Assembly (NCBI RefSeq): GCF_932276165.1
Contig: NC_064012.1
Coordinates: 9,555,501-9,619,500 of the forward strand
Direction: 5' to 3'
From: Plutella xylostella
Lineage: Eukaryota > Arthropoda > Insecta > Lepidoptera > Plutellidae
Length of the DNA: 64,000 nt
Positions 1-12,900 of the stretch are shown here, piece after piece. Below the pieces are notes generated by a model that saw only the letters and a list, made by a program, of their open reading frames with translations, was not told the origin of the DNA and did no database searches. The position numbers and the translations under genes are program-made. Position 1 is the stretch's first letter, and the number at the start of each line of letters is the position of its first letter.

Positions 1-250
1 GGGATTCGAATAAATAGCATGAAACATCATACATAGTTCACCGTTACCCTTTTTATTTACTAAACCTTTTTAATTACCTCCTTCATCAGCAAGGTGGCTT
101 TAACTTTGAGACTGTGCGCTATGTTTACATAATTTGTGAATCTAGTGTATCATACACAAATTTCATTAAATTTGACCTTGCGTAAATCCGTGTATATGTA
201 CAATATAACTGTCCCGGAATTGTATAAATGTATATACTGTTTTCCCATAC

Positions 251-691
251 CTGTCGACAGTCCTCTTTATACAGCAGCAAGGCCAGCCGCTGATGCAGCT
301 TCAGCCTCGCCTGGTGGGAGCGCGCCCCCATGGACCGATGGTGGCCGAGGATCTGCTATCACGGACTCTGTGTAAACTAGTAACATACCCTCCAAGGCCC
401 GATGGTATTTAAGAATCTGCTATCACGGGTTAGGTAAAGTAGTCTTCACATACCTGTCGACAGTCCTCTTTATACAGCAGCAAGGCGAGCCGCTGATGCA
501 ACTTCAGCCTCGCCTGGTGGTAGCGAGCCTCCAAGGCCCTGATATTTAAGAATCTGCTATCACGGACTATGTGTAAACTAGTCACATACCTGTCGACAGT
601 CCTCTTTATACAGCAGCAAGGCCAGCCGCTGATGCAGCTTCAGCCTCGCCTGGTGGTAGCGAGCCTCCAAGGCCCGGTGGTGGCCAAGAAT
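251..691 (-). repeat. Three tandem partial copies of trio exon 9
   Basis: Downstream of exon 9 the 3' half of the exon and its 5' splice site recur at 691-590 (102 bp), 553-454 (100 bp) and 352-251 (102 bp). Each copy is preceded by the same gtgatagcag, which offers an AG exactly at a codon boundary, and followed by gtatg. Copies 691-590 and 352-251 keep the exon-9 frame and would be 34-codon phase 0-0 mini-exons (I L G H H R ... C R Q). The middle copy lacks 2 nt and is frameshifted. The acceptors are poor in pyrimidines, so use in mRNA is uncertain. A further scrap of the unit lies near 390-425. Confidence 0.85.
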
Positions 692-727
692 CTGCTATCA
701 CGGACTCTGTGTAAACTAGTCACATAC

Positions 728-934
728 CTGTCGACAGTCCTCTTTATACAGCAGCAAGGCGAGCCGCTGATGCAGCTTCAGCCTCGCCTGGTGGTAGCGA
801 GCCTCCAGGGCCCGGTGGTGGCCGAGGATCTGGTGGATGACGGCGAGTACGTGGTTCGCGCCGGAGCTGTAGTCCGCGGCCGGGTCGCCGCCGCTCGAGC
901 TCGCTGTGCTCATTGAGCACGCGCGTGAGTCGTT
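728..934 (-). CDS. trio: trio exon 9: spectrin repeat segment
   Basis: This 69-codon phase 0-0 exon ends in HHRALEARYHQARLKLHQRL and ALLLYKEDCRQ and resembles the Trio segment HHQRQLENIWQHRKVRLHQR. Its 3' part is repeated three more times further along the transcript (see 251-691). The next normal exon lies outside the window. Confidence 0.92.
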
Positions 935-3900
935 CTGGTGACGGGCGGAGAGAATAAACCTTTAGTAGGTATAGATTGGCAAGTTGCTTGGCGACCCTCC
1001 TTGCGGGGTGAAAGACGAGGAGGGGACGAGGTACCCAAGACGACAGCGGGTAGCGGGAGGGGTAGCGGTGAAGGGCAACGCGTGCACTGCATGTCATTGT
1101 TACGGCAGTCTCGGCCGCGCAGCCGAGGCGGCCACATGTCTTATATAGTCTGTCATAATTTGAGTGCGACCCACATGAGATCATTGATCCTGAGACCATT
1201 AGTCTTAGGATGAGTGTTGAGGCCTTTTTAATATTATCATTATATTATTATTAGGTATCTATAATTCGTCAACAAAATAACGTTAAAAACAACAAATCGT
1301 ATAATGTCTCAATATAGGGGCTTCTTGTAGAACAGCGTACCGGATCAGTCATGCTACGCGGCTAAAGGTTGGTACTGCGCAGTCAGATACGAAAAAGTAA
1401 ACAACAAAGACGAAAAGAGTCCATATGACAGTGCGTCAGTTGTCAGTTCTTGTAACTAGGAAAGCAACCAAAATTTATGTGATTTAATGAAAGTAATTAA
1501 TGAGCAAAACACAGAGAAAAATTACAAAATTGATGAAATTTTGAAAGAAAATGGTCATATCGTGCTTCGCCTACCCCCATACCACCTGGAATTAAATCCT
1601 ATTGAACTTGTGTGGCGGTACGTGAAAGGCGAGCTCGCAAGAACGTCGATTGACACTAACTTAGATAAAGAGATAAAAGACTTAGAGTTGCTTTTCTCTA
1701 ATTATTCGCCTGAAAAGTGGAGAAATTGTGACGACCATGTCATAAAAAATTAAGACGAATATTATAAATCTGATAGAGTATTTGACGATGTATTGGACAG
1801 GTATGTTATTGTTTATTTATAATTAAAGTAAATTAAATATAAAATATTATAGGTGTACACTGAACTATAGATTGGCGAGTTGCTTGGCGACCCTCCTTGC
1901 GGGGTGAAAGACGAGGAGGGGACGAGGTACCCAAGACGACAGCGGGTAGCGGGAGGGGTCGCGGTGAAGGGCAACGCGTGCACTGCATGTCATTGTTACG
2001 GCAGTCTCGGCCGCGCAGCCGAGGCGGCCACATGTCTTAAATAGTCTGTCATAATTTGAGTGCGACCCACATGAGATCATTGATCCTGAAACCATTAGTC
2101 TTAGGATGAGTGTTAAGGCCTTTTTAATATTATTATTAGGTATCTATAATTCGTCAACAAAATTACGTTAAAAACAACAAATCGTATAATGTCTCAATAT
2201 AGGGTCTTCTTGTAGAACAGCGTACCGGATCAGTCATGCTACGCGGCTAAAGGTATGGTATATGGTACTGCGCAGTCAGATACGAAAAAGTACGAGTAAA
2301 CAACAAAGACGAAGAGTCCATATGACAGTGCGTCAGTTGTCAGTTCTTGTAACTAGGAAAGCAACCAAAATTTATGTGATTTAATTATTGTAATTAATGA
2401 GCAAAACACAGAGAAAAATTACAAAATTGATGAAATTTTGAAAGAAAATGGTCATATCGTGCTTCGCCCCCATACCACCCGGAATTAAATCCTATTGAAC
2501 TTGTGTGGCGGTACGTGAAAGGCGAGCTCGCAAGAACGTCGATTGACTCTAACTTAGATAAAGAGATAAAAGACTTAGAGTTGCTTTTCTCTAATGGACA
2601 ACATTTCATTTTCTTTACCCTATATTTTTATTAGTTATTCGGAAAGTTTATAGAAAATTACTGGACCCGTATTTTTTTATTTTGTATATACATAAATTTT
2701 TGCATGTTAATTTTAACTTTAAAGTTAATTATTTTAAAACCGGAAGTGACGTCACATATTACGCTCAATTTTTATTTTTGTCTATTGCCTCATCTCGAAA
2801 AAAAACATACATGACACTGACAAGTGACATTTAAACTTTGTTTACATGCCAACCAACAAATGGGTCATTTTCAAATGACCTTGATATTTCTGATGATGGA
2901 AAGTAGGTACTTATCATGTAAAAAAATAAGCAGAAGCATTTTTTTAGCTGTGTAGGCAGTGGCATGCTCTGGGACATATTATATAGAGGTCATCTCTTAA
3001 TAATAAATAAAAAAAATAGTCAGAAAGTGTCAGAACAGAATTAATGAAAATGACCCAAATAAACAACAACGTCACGATAAAACGTCAACGTCAATCAAAA
3101 ATGAAAGTGACAGTTACTTTGTTTTTAAATCTATAGGCTTTGATCATCAAAATGCATCGCACCTGATGCATGACGTCATCAGCACTTTTTTTACTATTTT
3201 ATGATTTTCTCGAAAATGATACATCCAAAAAATACAAAAACATTTTTTTTGTGGCCTTTAGAGCTAAATCTCGAAATGGTTTTCGATTTATATCAGCTTT
3301 AGTTTTTTGAAATGTTGTCCATTATTCGCCTGAAAAGTGGAGAAATTGTGACGACCATGTCATAAAAAATTAAGACGAATATTATAAATCTGATAGAGTA
3401 TTTGACGATGTATTGGACAGGTATGTTATTGTTTATTTATAATTTAATGTAAATTAAACATAAAATATTATAGGTGTACACTGAACTAATATGACTGGCG
3501 TACTCTAGTACATTATACTTCAAAGTAGGTATAATGTTTTTTGGTTTTTGTCTGAGATTTATAATTGAAGTTAATGAAAACGATGATGAAGATGAGGATG
3601 ACGACGACGATGAACAAGTTCAAACAGAGAGTGAACATGAAAGTGACATGGAAATTGATTTATAAAATAAAACACTTTTACATAAATAAATTCAAATTGG
3701 TAGATATTCTGAAGGTAAACATCCAAATTTTAATGCTGTCAAACTAAAAAATTTAAGCTAAATATGACATTTACGGGAACACTCATAGAATAAAATTTTA
3801 CTTACGTCAGAAATAGTTACAAGCTATCGCGAGATTAATCCGGGCTCACTTTTCTACGTGTGTAGCATGTCGTGCTACCTCGCCCCCGCCACTTCTTTCA

Positions 3901-6900
3901 CCCCGCAAGGAGGGTCGCCAAGTAACTTGCCACATTATAATATGACTGGCGTACTCTAGTACATTATACTTCAAAGTAGGTATAATGTTTTTTGGTTTTT
4001 GTCTTAGATTTATAATTGAAGTTAATGAAAACGATGATGAAGATGAGGATGACGACGACGATGAACAAGTTCAAACAGAGAGTGAACATGAAAGTGACAT
4101 GGAAATTGATTTATAAAATAAAACACTTTTACATAAATAAATTCAAATTGGTAGATATTCTGAAGGTAAACATCCAAATTTTAATGCTGTCAAACTATAA
4201 ATTTTAAGCTAAATATGACATTTATGGGAACACTCATAGAATAAAATTTCACTTACGTCAGAAATAGTTACAAGCTATCGCGAGATTAATCCGGGCTCAC
4301 TTTTCTACGTGTGTAGCATGTCGTGCTACCTCGCCCCCGCCACTTCTTTCACCCCGCAAGGAGGGTCGCCAAGTAACTTGCCACATTATAATATGACTGG
4401 CGTACTCTAGTACATTATACTTCAAAGTAGGTATAATGTTTTTTGGTTTTTGTCTTAGATTTATAATTGAAGTTAATGAAAACGATGATGAAGATGAGGA
4501 TGACGACGACGATGAACAAGTTCAAACAGAGAGTGAACATGAAAGTGACATGGAAATTGATTTATAAAATAAAACACTTTTACATAAATAAATTCAAATT
4601 GGTAGATATTCTGAAGGTAAACATCCAAATTTTAATGCTGTCAAACTATAAATTTTAAGCTAAATATGACATTTATGGGAACACTCATAGAATAAAATTT
4701 CACTTACGTCAGAAATAGTTACAAGCTATCGCGAGATTAATCCGGGCACACTTTTCTACGTGTGTAGCATGTCGTGCTACCTCGCCCCCGCCACTTCTTT
4801 CACCCCGCAAGGAGGGTCGCCAAGTAACTTGCCACATTATAGTTATACTTAGGTCTAGTGTTACCATAGTCTGTTAGATCATTAACACCCCTGTAATACG
4901 AGTAGTTGAATATTTATAATGCCTACCTTAGCTTACTAAGATAAAAATGTTAATTTAAGTAAGTTACACAATAAATTTCTTTAATTCTTTAATATTGTAA
5001 ATGTCATCTAAAATAAAATTTCCATCTTGAATTCTTGACAGATGTGTCAAAAGACAACAACTAATCAATGTAACAGGGGTGTTTATGATCTAACAGATGG
5101 TGTAACTAGGCTTTCATCACATCCCCACTGCTGGGGCACGGGTCTCCTTCCAATGCAGAAAGGGTTTTCGACCTAGTCCACCACTCTGGCCTAGTGCGGG
5201 CCGGAGGACCGATCATTATATTATAGATGAGCAAAGATATTGGTCGGCAGATATTAAATGGAGTGAGGCCAACATAGTAATTTCACATGATTAGATTTTT
5301 GTTATGAAAAAGACAATAAAGGAATACTTACATCAGCTGGGTCCGTCTGATGACACACTTGGACCAGATGATCCAGCTGGTACAGGAGCTTTTTACTAGT
5401 GGAATGGACCTGAAATTGAAAGAAAACAAACTCATTTCATATTTCACATCATGGGCGTAATACTTTAAAGTACTGTTATTTACATATTTCAGCATATTCG
5501 ACTAACAAATCTCTTATATTTCAAGGTAAGTATGTAGCTATATAATTATGCTAATAACAAGGAGCATATAGACTCCCAAAGTGACATTTATGTCGCAGGC
5601 ATTTTGTAAGATCTCGCCGTTTACATACGGCGTCGGCAGTTTACAAACGCTCGCTGTTTTGTAATATGCCGAAGGCAAAATGTATATTGCCGTGTCATTT
5701 TATAATATGCCCAAACATTTCATTGACAATCCATACGCCGTTTACATAATGCCGCGGCAAATTGAAGAATTTAGTTCTGGTTCTTACCACGCGCGGCGCT
5801 GTTGATCACGACAACAAAAATGGCGTCAATTAGTGGTTCTGTGACTCAGTAAATACTCAAAACAGTGCAAATATTACGAATGTAGAAGCATTTTCACCAA
5901 ATAATTGTGACTTTAAAGTAATTTATTACAGTTCAGGAGCAGTAAAAATGCCGTAGACAAACGACAAAGTTTTTGAGGTTATCCCGCACCTAAAAACTAC
6001 TAGGTTATCCATAGATCCCCGTGTACGGAGGACATATGCAGGATATTAATTAAGAACTTCATAAATTGTTTAGTAAAGGGTTTAGCGTTTTCTTAAGTTT
6101 AATGCATTCGAGCACCAGTGTTTGTTTTTATCTGGAAATGCCTAGTTTTATTGTTCTGTGTTAATAACTACGTTTTTTATTAAAATGTATCTTTTTATTA
6201 AATATTTAACCTTATGTAGTACCTACTTTAGAAAACAAAAGTAAAAAGTCTTACTTGAAATCCTGAAATAAAGTCAGATTTTTCCATTTGTTCAAAGTTC
6301 AAACCGTGTTTTTATCATGGTCACCCTAAAACTGCAATTAACATAGAATTCAGAACGATTGAACGAGTTATCAATATGCCTTCGGCAAATTACAAAACAG
6401 CGAGCGTTTGTAAACTGACGACGCCGTATGTAATCGGCGAGATCTTACAATTTGCCTGCGACATTTATACCATATAAATAAGTGAACAGATCGACTGCCT
6501 AGCACTGAATAAATCGACAGTTATAGACCTGGGTGCCAGTCATGATGACCAAGATGACATACATTACGTCCACAGCCCGCGGAGCAGTCACCGAGTTCCC
6601 TATCCGACTATCAGTCGGCGACTAACCCTATCCCAACTTCGACGACAAACACCACACACTCCGGCTCGAAGGACCAAAACGATGTTGGGGTTGATTGCTG
6701 TCCACAACAACGGGGTTGATAGTTAATGATAATTGATAGTTTGATAGGGTGAGTGCCGAACCGCCGCGTGACGTATGATAATGAAAAGAGGTCTTAATGT
6801 GTGAACGGTATATTGAACACTGAAATATGATTATGTAGGTACAATTGTCGCTAAGTCTAAGTAGGTCGTCACACGTTTAAGTAAATGCAAACTAATGCTT

Positions 6901-9900
6901 AGATGTTAACTCTAACACACCTCAGTATACGCCTGGCACATGTGCTCATAGAGCTGCCGATGCCGCTGCGCATGCTGCTCCAGCGCCCGGGGCTCGCTGC
7001 ACGGCGCGCCGCCGCCCTGCCCCGTGGCCAGTTGCAGCGCCACCGCGCACTGCGCGCCCCACCCACCCACTGCCGACGCGTACGCCTCGGCCTTGTGGTG
7101 GAACACTACGGAGAGCGACAGCACGGCTGACCGCTCTTCTAGACCTACGAGGGGAGGTACAATAGTTAGTATAATAATAATAATAATAAATAATCTTTAT
7201 TGAAAACAAGCAGAGTAAACATAAAACATGAAAACCCTGACTCCCAAACTAGGTAACCATTCAATTCAATGAACAATTCAATGAACATTTTTATAAATAA
7301 CAGAAGTAGTGAACATTGAACATAGGTAAATGAACATAAGATTGATCATGATATAATTTTGTGATTAATAGTATAACAAAAAAAACAGTAAGCGAAAAGG
7401 CAATGCAACTGCAACTACTAATTACTTTTGAGTTGAGTTTAAGTTTCTGCCATAGAATCCGATGAGAGACCACACATGACGTGGTTATTTTGAAAAGCGT
7501 CGCATGACCGGCCTGTGTGTTTTCTCAACAGATTCTATGGCAGAAGCTCACCCCTTCCCGATACATTTTATTCTTTCATCTGTCTACAATACTCTCTTTA
7601 ACATCCAAACATGTTTCACGGTAAAACCTACCGGCAGACAGCTGTTTATAGGCCCTCTCGAGCCTAAGCGCCAACGCCGTGATCTGGGCCTCGGCATAAT
7701 GTCGCTTATCTGCCAGTCTCCTGGCAGCCGTGGTGACCCTGGCCACGCTGGGCCGGCCGCCGCCCGTGCAGGCCGCCGCGAAGCGAGCATGTTCCTCTTG
7801 AAGGCGCTTGGCCGTCGCACACGAGCGGCCGATCTCCACGTAGGTGGCCAGGAACGCGGTGCGGTGGTTCACTATCCATTCGAGCATCTGGTGGAGAGGG
7901 TCATTGGTGTATTTTAGATTAGTTTTTAAATGATTTCAGCACTCTGTGTTATGTCAAGAGAATGTGTCTTCCACTATCGATTCATTCTAAAATGGTCATT
8001 TGGTTACTATGGCAGTACTTAGTTATTGAATTGAATATTGAATTTGCAGCTGTAAATAACTAATTCACAGCTCGTTTTATATTATCAGAAATGACCAAAA
8101 CATCACTACGAAACCTACAGTACATCACAAACAAAAAAAACTCAATCTCTCCCCACCTTCTCACAGTCCTGCTCAAACAGCCTCAGCTGGAAGCACTGGT
8201 CGAGCTGGTTCTTCTTGTGCTGCCACAGTTTGTGCGCGTGCGCGTGCGCCGAGCGCACGGCGGCGAGCTGCGTGCGCACGGCGGCGGGCGAGCCGCAGTG
8301 GAACGCCGCCGGGGGCTCCGCACTGCCGCCCGCCTCTGATGACGCAGCTTCGGCCGCCTCTAGACGTTGCAGCACCCGCTCACCTGGACAGATAGGTTGG
8401 AGGTTACGCGAAAGCCAAATAACACTAGCCACTTTCATTGAGCTCACAATGATTGAATAAATACAATAGAAGTAATCCCTCGCTCACTGGTATGGAATAT
8501 TTGCACGCTTAAAGGTCTATTACTCTGTGTTATGTCAAGAGAATATAGGTACTCTAATCCACTGATTGTGGGTTTTTGGCATCTAATATGCAAGTTTTAC
8601 CATTAACAAAGTTTTCCTTCACTGTAAAAGTTATTGTATTCATTAACATAATCCCATACTACTCAGTGATAACGATCACGTTTCACGGGATTCGAACCCG
8701 CATCTTTTGAGCTACGAAACAACAAATAAGAATCATTAATCATATAAAAAATGGTCTTACGTCGCCCATGCGCATGTTTTACTTACTTCTTGTTTATCAT
8801 TTATTTAAACCTATAACAAGTTGTCTTGATTGATTGATACTTCACAATGCGCAAAGGCAGAACGACAAATTACACGATAGAGTACAACGAAGGTATTTTT
8901 GCAATAGAAGCAAGTGCCAACAGCAACAAAAAGTTTATTATGAATAAATATTTGGTTGTGATATGACTTTTCTTTACTTTAATTTAGGGATGAAAGAAAA
9001 TATGGTTTTACCCTCTGCGAAGCTGAACACTGTCGGACTCCATTTGATGAATGGCCTAATAAAAGTTTAATATACTTTCATCTTAAAAAAACATATGTGT
9101 TTTATTTACAATAATCATAGGTATTACTTATATTGCACTCACGGCTATTTCTCTATTATGTAATATATTTTTTATGTTTGTATTCTTGAAAATGATTATG
9201 ACGGACGGTTATCCGTAGTTATAACTTATTAGTTAAAAACCTTCAACATTTATATTTGGTTACTTGCGTAACGGTTTAAGTTAACAACGGATCAAAAATG
9301 TATCTTTACATTACACACTTATAAAGCTATAGATAGTGTAAGATTTAAAAGGAGTATACGCCAAGCAAAGTGTACTACACTAAAAGAAAAGCTTTAGCCA
9401 GGATCTCGATCAACATCACACATGCATCGCTTCAGAAAAATTATACTTTAGTACCTATTTATGTCTATCTATCAACAAACATATTATTATGTCTGGACAT
9501 GGGTAGACAAGTGAAAATTATAGCGGAAGAAATAATCGCTTTTAATTATTTAAACCGGCGGCAGGCGGTGCCAATGCTAAACACGCGACAAATACGGAAA
9601 TGTAACAAATTGTATTATTTTTAGGTGTTACAACATAGGCCCTTCTATTGATTTCATTCCATAAATTAGTTTAAATTAATATTAATAAGTACCTAAGTAA
9701 GTTAAATAACTTTCTAATCCTTAGCCTATAGCTTACCTTCCCAAAACCAGAAGCAACAGTTTTCGAAGCACATATTTTTGTTCTCAATATTCCTCTCTCT
9801 TTTATTATTCATAGTATTGTAGAGGCAACATGAAGCATGTTCGCTGAAACGCCACTTCACTAATGAAATAACATATTTTCATCGATTTTCACAAAAAGTT

Positions 9901-12900
9901 GTTCGCAAGTGTGCCAGTTATAGCGAGTTTTGCTGCACATCCAGTGATCAGACTGGTTTCGAAGCGTTCAGCCGTAGTGCTTTAATTACCGTGTTACATG
10001 ACTCCCTCAGACAGATAACCAATATTTGTCATGCACACAGATACTGTATTATAGTTTAAATTCAACCAGAACCTAACAAAATACTACCAACCACAGGGGT
10101 ATAATCGTGACAGTTCTGACATTGCGAAAAAGAGACGCTTAGCTACATTAAGCGTAAGAAAGAAACGTTAAGCTGTAAATGTTTTTTGTCCTTTTTGCTG
10201 TGGCGCCTGTTTACGTCAGTTCTCTGTGCCAAACAATGAAACAAATGAAAAATCTGTGCCAAACAAAGACTGACAGTTACAACAAAATTTTCAAAATGCT
10301 ATTTATTTTTGATTTGCTAGTGATTTGTGGGTGTTTATTAAGTTTATTAGACTATTATCATCACTTAACGAGTGTGTGACATGGGTGGGTGGATTTTGTT
10401 CGGTTGTATAGAGCATATTGAACGAAAACACGATGGAATGATGGATGAGATATATTTTCACATGTAAGTAGATACTATCAAGTTTAACAAGCTTACATTC
10501 ATCATAGTACTATCTATTGGCTCGATTTTAATATAAAACGATACTAATTTTAATACTGTAAGGTCTTTTAGTATCAGTTTTAAGTAAAAATTACGAGGTA
10601 CCATATCATAACAAATCACATGGTGTTGCAAGTTATTGAAAATTTATTTTACCCACAAATATTATAGTATGCAAAGAAAATACTAGAAATTGTAACGGAC
10701 TCGGGTTGGGTTTACAAATGGGGCGCACGAATTCGGTTTTTGTGAAGATTGTATTTTGTAGAAGTCATTCTCCTCTTTCAAATGAGGTGCCTCTCATTGT
10801 GAGGAAACGTTCGTTTCGTTTTTTTCTTCTATGTGTGATTTCTTCTGTATAATATAAAGTTTATTGTATTGATACGAAATGCGTGTTTCCTTTAAATAAA
10901 ACCCCATCACATATTTGGCCCACGATTATAATGCTCATGCTCATCCATTTATCTCTGCTTCATAGGTTTCCGACAGAAAAAAAAATATCAAGAAAATGGA
11001 TAGACATTACCGGTCGCACAAATTGGGAACCAAAGAAACATACAAAAATTGTGTTCGGCACATTTTGAAGAGGATTGTTTCGATTGGACGAAGACAATGA
11101 ATCATACTCAGTTTGTGTATATTAAATAATTATATTGAAATCAAATAAGTATGAGTAAAGTTTTTTTTCTTATATCGTCGGTTGACAGGAAAAACTCACT
11201 AAGGCTGATTTTTCAATATTCAGATAAATGTTATCTGGGTAATACAAACATTGAGAAACATTGAGACGCAACAGCATCAAAATTATTTCCCAGCAAAACT
11301 TTTATCTGGCTATTGAAAAATTAGCCTTTAGTGTCTTTTTCCTATCAACCGACGATATACTCAAGTTTTGTTTTTGTTATTATGATAAGTTAAATTTCCC
11401 CATATTTAGGTTTAATTTTTTTGTCGGCAACATCTATGGTTTGAGTGAGAAAGAGAATAGTGCACACGGCGATTGCCAGTCTAGAGGTAGTAGGTCTATG
11501 CTACCAACTAAGTTTATTGCGAATAACAGCATTTCATACGTCAATAAATTGAGCTGTACGCAATTAGCAACACCGCCAAACGAGAGGCCTCGGTTTCACA
11601 TCCTTTTAAATAGGAAGTTTCATGTTTCTATATTTAATTGGACAGGACCATAACAATCAACTGGTGTTTATAACATCTATCTGAGTGTAGAACCGATAGT
11701 CTATTGTCCCAGATAATATAATATGAATCACGCAACTAGATAATATGAAGCTGTTTTCTTACTGGGGAATGCAAATGCGTTTATATAATACATACATTCA
11801 GCAGATATGGTATTAAATACGTATCCGATTAACACGATAGTGCGTAACAGCGTAAAAAAGAAAAAGGTGTCGGAGAAAGACCTACTTAGTCATGCTTGTG
11901 ACCATTGAAAGGTATACATACATATCAAGAAAAGAAATCTGTAAATAATGCATAGCAAACACAAACACAGCATAAAGAAAAACATTCGCTGACGCCAGAA
12001 GCAGGAAATAAGACACAAGCAATATACATTTCCAGATCCTTAGGCCGTATACAGAAAGAATGCTTTTATAAACGCCTTCAACACTTTCAAAATTTCCATG
12101 GCAACAGCTATCGGAGCTGGTAAGAAGCGTTCTGTCTATAGACGGCCTTATTCGCCACGCTTACCCTGTGCCTCTAGTTCGTTGAGAGGCAGCTTGGCTA
12201 GACGCTTGCTGATGTCGGCGTGAGCGTCGATGGCGCGGCGGGCGCCCGTGACGTCATCCGCGAAGTCTGCACGTGCCACGTCTTCTTGCAGGTCGTCGAG
12301 ACGGTCGAGCAACTCGCCAGTTTGCCACATCAGCTCCTCTAGGGCCTGTGGATGGTAGTCCATTGTTTTAACCCGATTCGACTGTGACATCATCACGACC
12401 CATCACGTAACCACTGCTGCGGCATGGGTCACCTCCAATGAAGGAAGGGTTTGAATAGTGACATGTTTAGTAAATAATGTCGCATGTCACATTTCAGTAT
12501 AGTCAACCTCTCTAGTGGTGACAACGCAAAGGCAAACAAAGCGTGTCTATTGACCGTCCGCTTGGCCGTACACCTTCTTTAGAAATGATAGTAGTTTATG
12601 AATTAAGTTAACCTAGTGCCCAGAGCAGTGTTGTGACGCTCATTGGGAGTGCTGATTGATTTGTATATTTAATTATGTTTAAGTTCACTTACCAGTCTCA
12701 GGTCTATCCATTGGCCATGATCATACTGCAGGGTACCTTCTAAATCTGGTGTTAACTGAGTTGTATTTATGACTTTTGGCAGCGCTTCTAAACTAATCAT
12801 GGTTGTCTGAAAGTAAATATTTATTTTAATCATGATACTCCTACATATAACAATGTGTAACATAAATGTGCAATCAATTGTATAACTCCAGAGTGGCTTG

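Larger units (their letters stand above)
977..4834 (+). mobile_element. Rearranged DNA transposon complex with 38-bp inverted termini (trio intron 8)
   Basis: Two left ends (977-1014 and 1873-1910) begin TGGC(A/G)AGTTGCTTGGCGAC; three right ends carry the inverse (3895-3932, 4346-4383, 4797-4834). The left halves, each about 900 bp and internally deleted, are a direct duplication; the right ends form a 451-bp tandem array. Between them lie transposase gene remnants. The whole is in antisense orientation to trio within its intron. The transposase signature (LRLPPYHLELNPIELVW) points to a Tc1/mariner-like DDE enzyme, but the superfamily call is tentative. Confidence 0.8.

Noticed and set aside
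7438..7552. Inverted repeat ctgccatagaatc as a transposon
   Set aside because: Arms are short and imperfect with no target duplication visible.
7940..8545. Direct repeat of ctctgtgttatgtcaagaga flanking trio exon 5 as a possible exon-transposition mark
   Set aside because: The repeat is only about 23 bp, lies in introns, and the exon is conserved in position in Trio; most likely a shared repeat fragment.
12346..12396. Extension of trio exon 4 upstream to an ATG at 12396
   Set aside because: The acceptor catccacag at 12346 joins in phase with exon 3, and the upstream residues do not resemble Trio.
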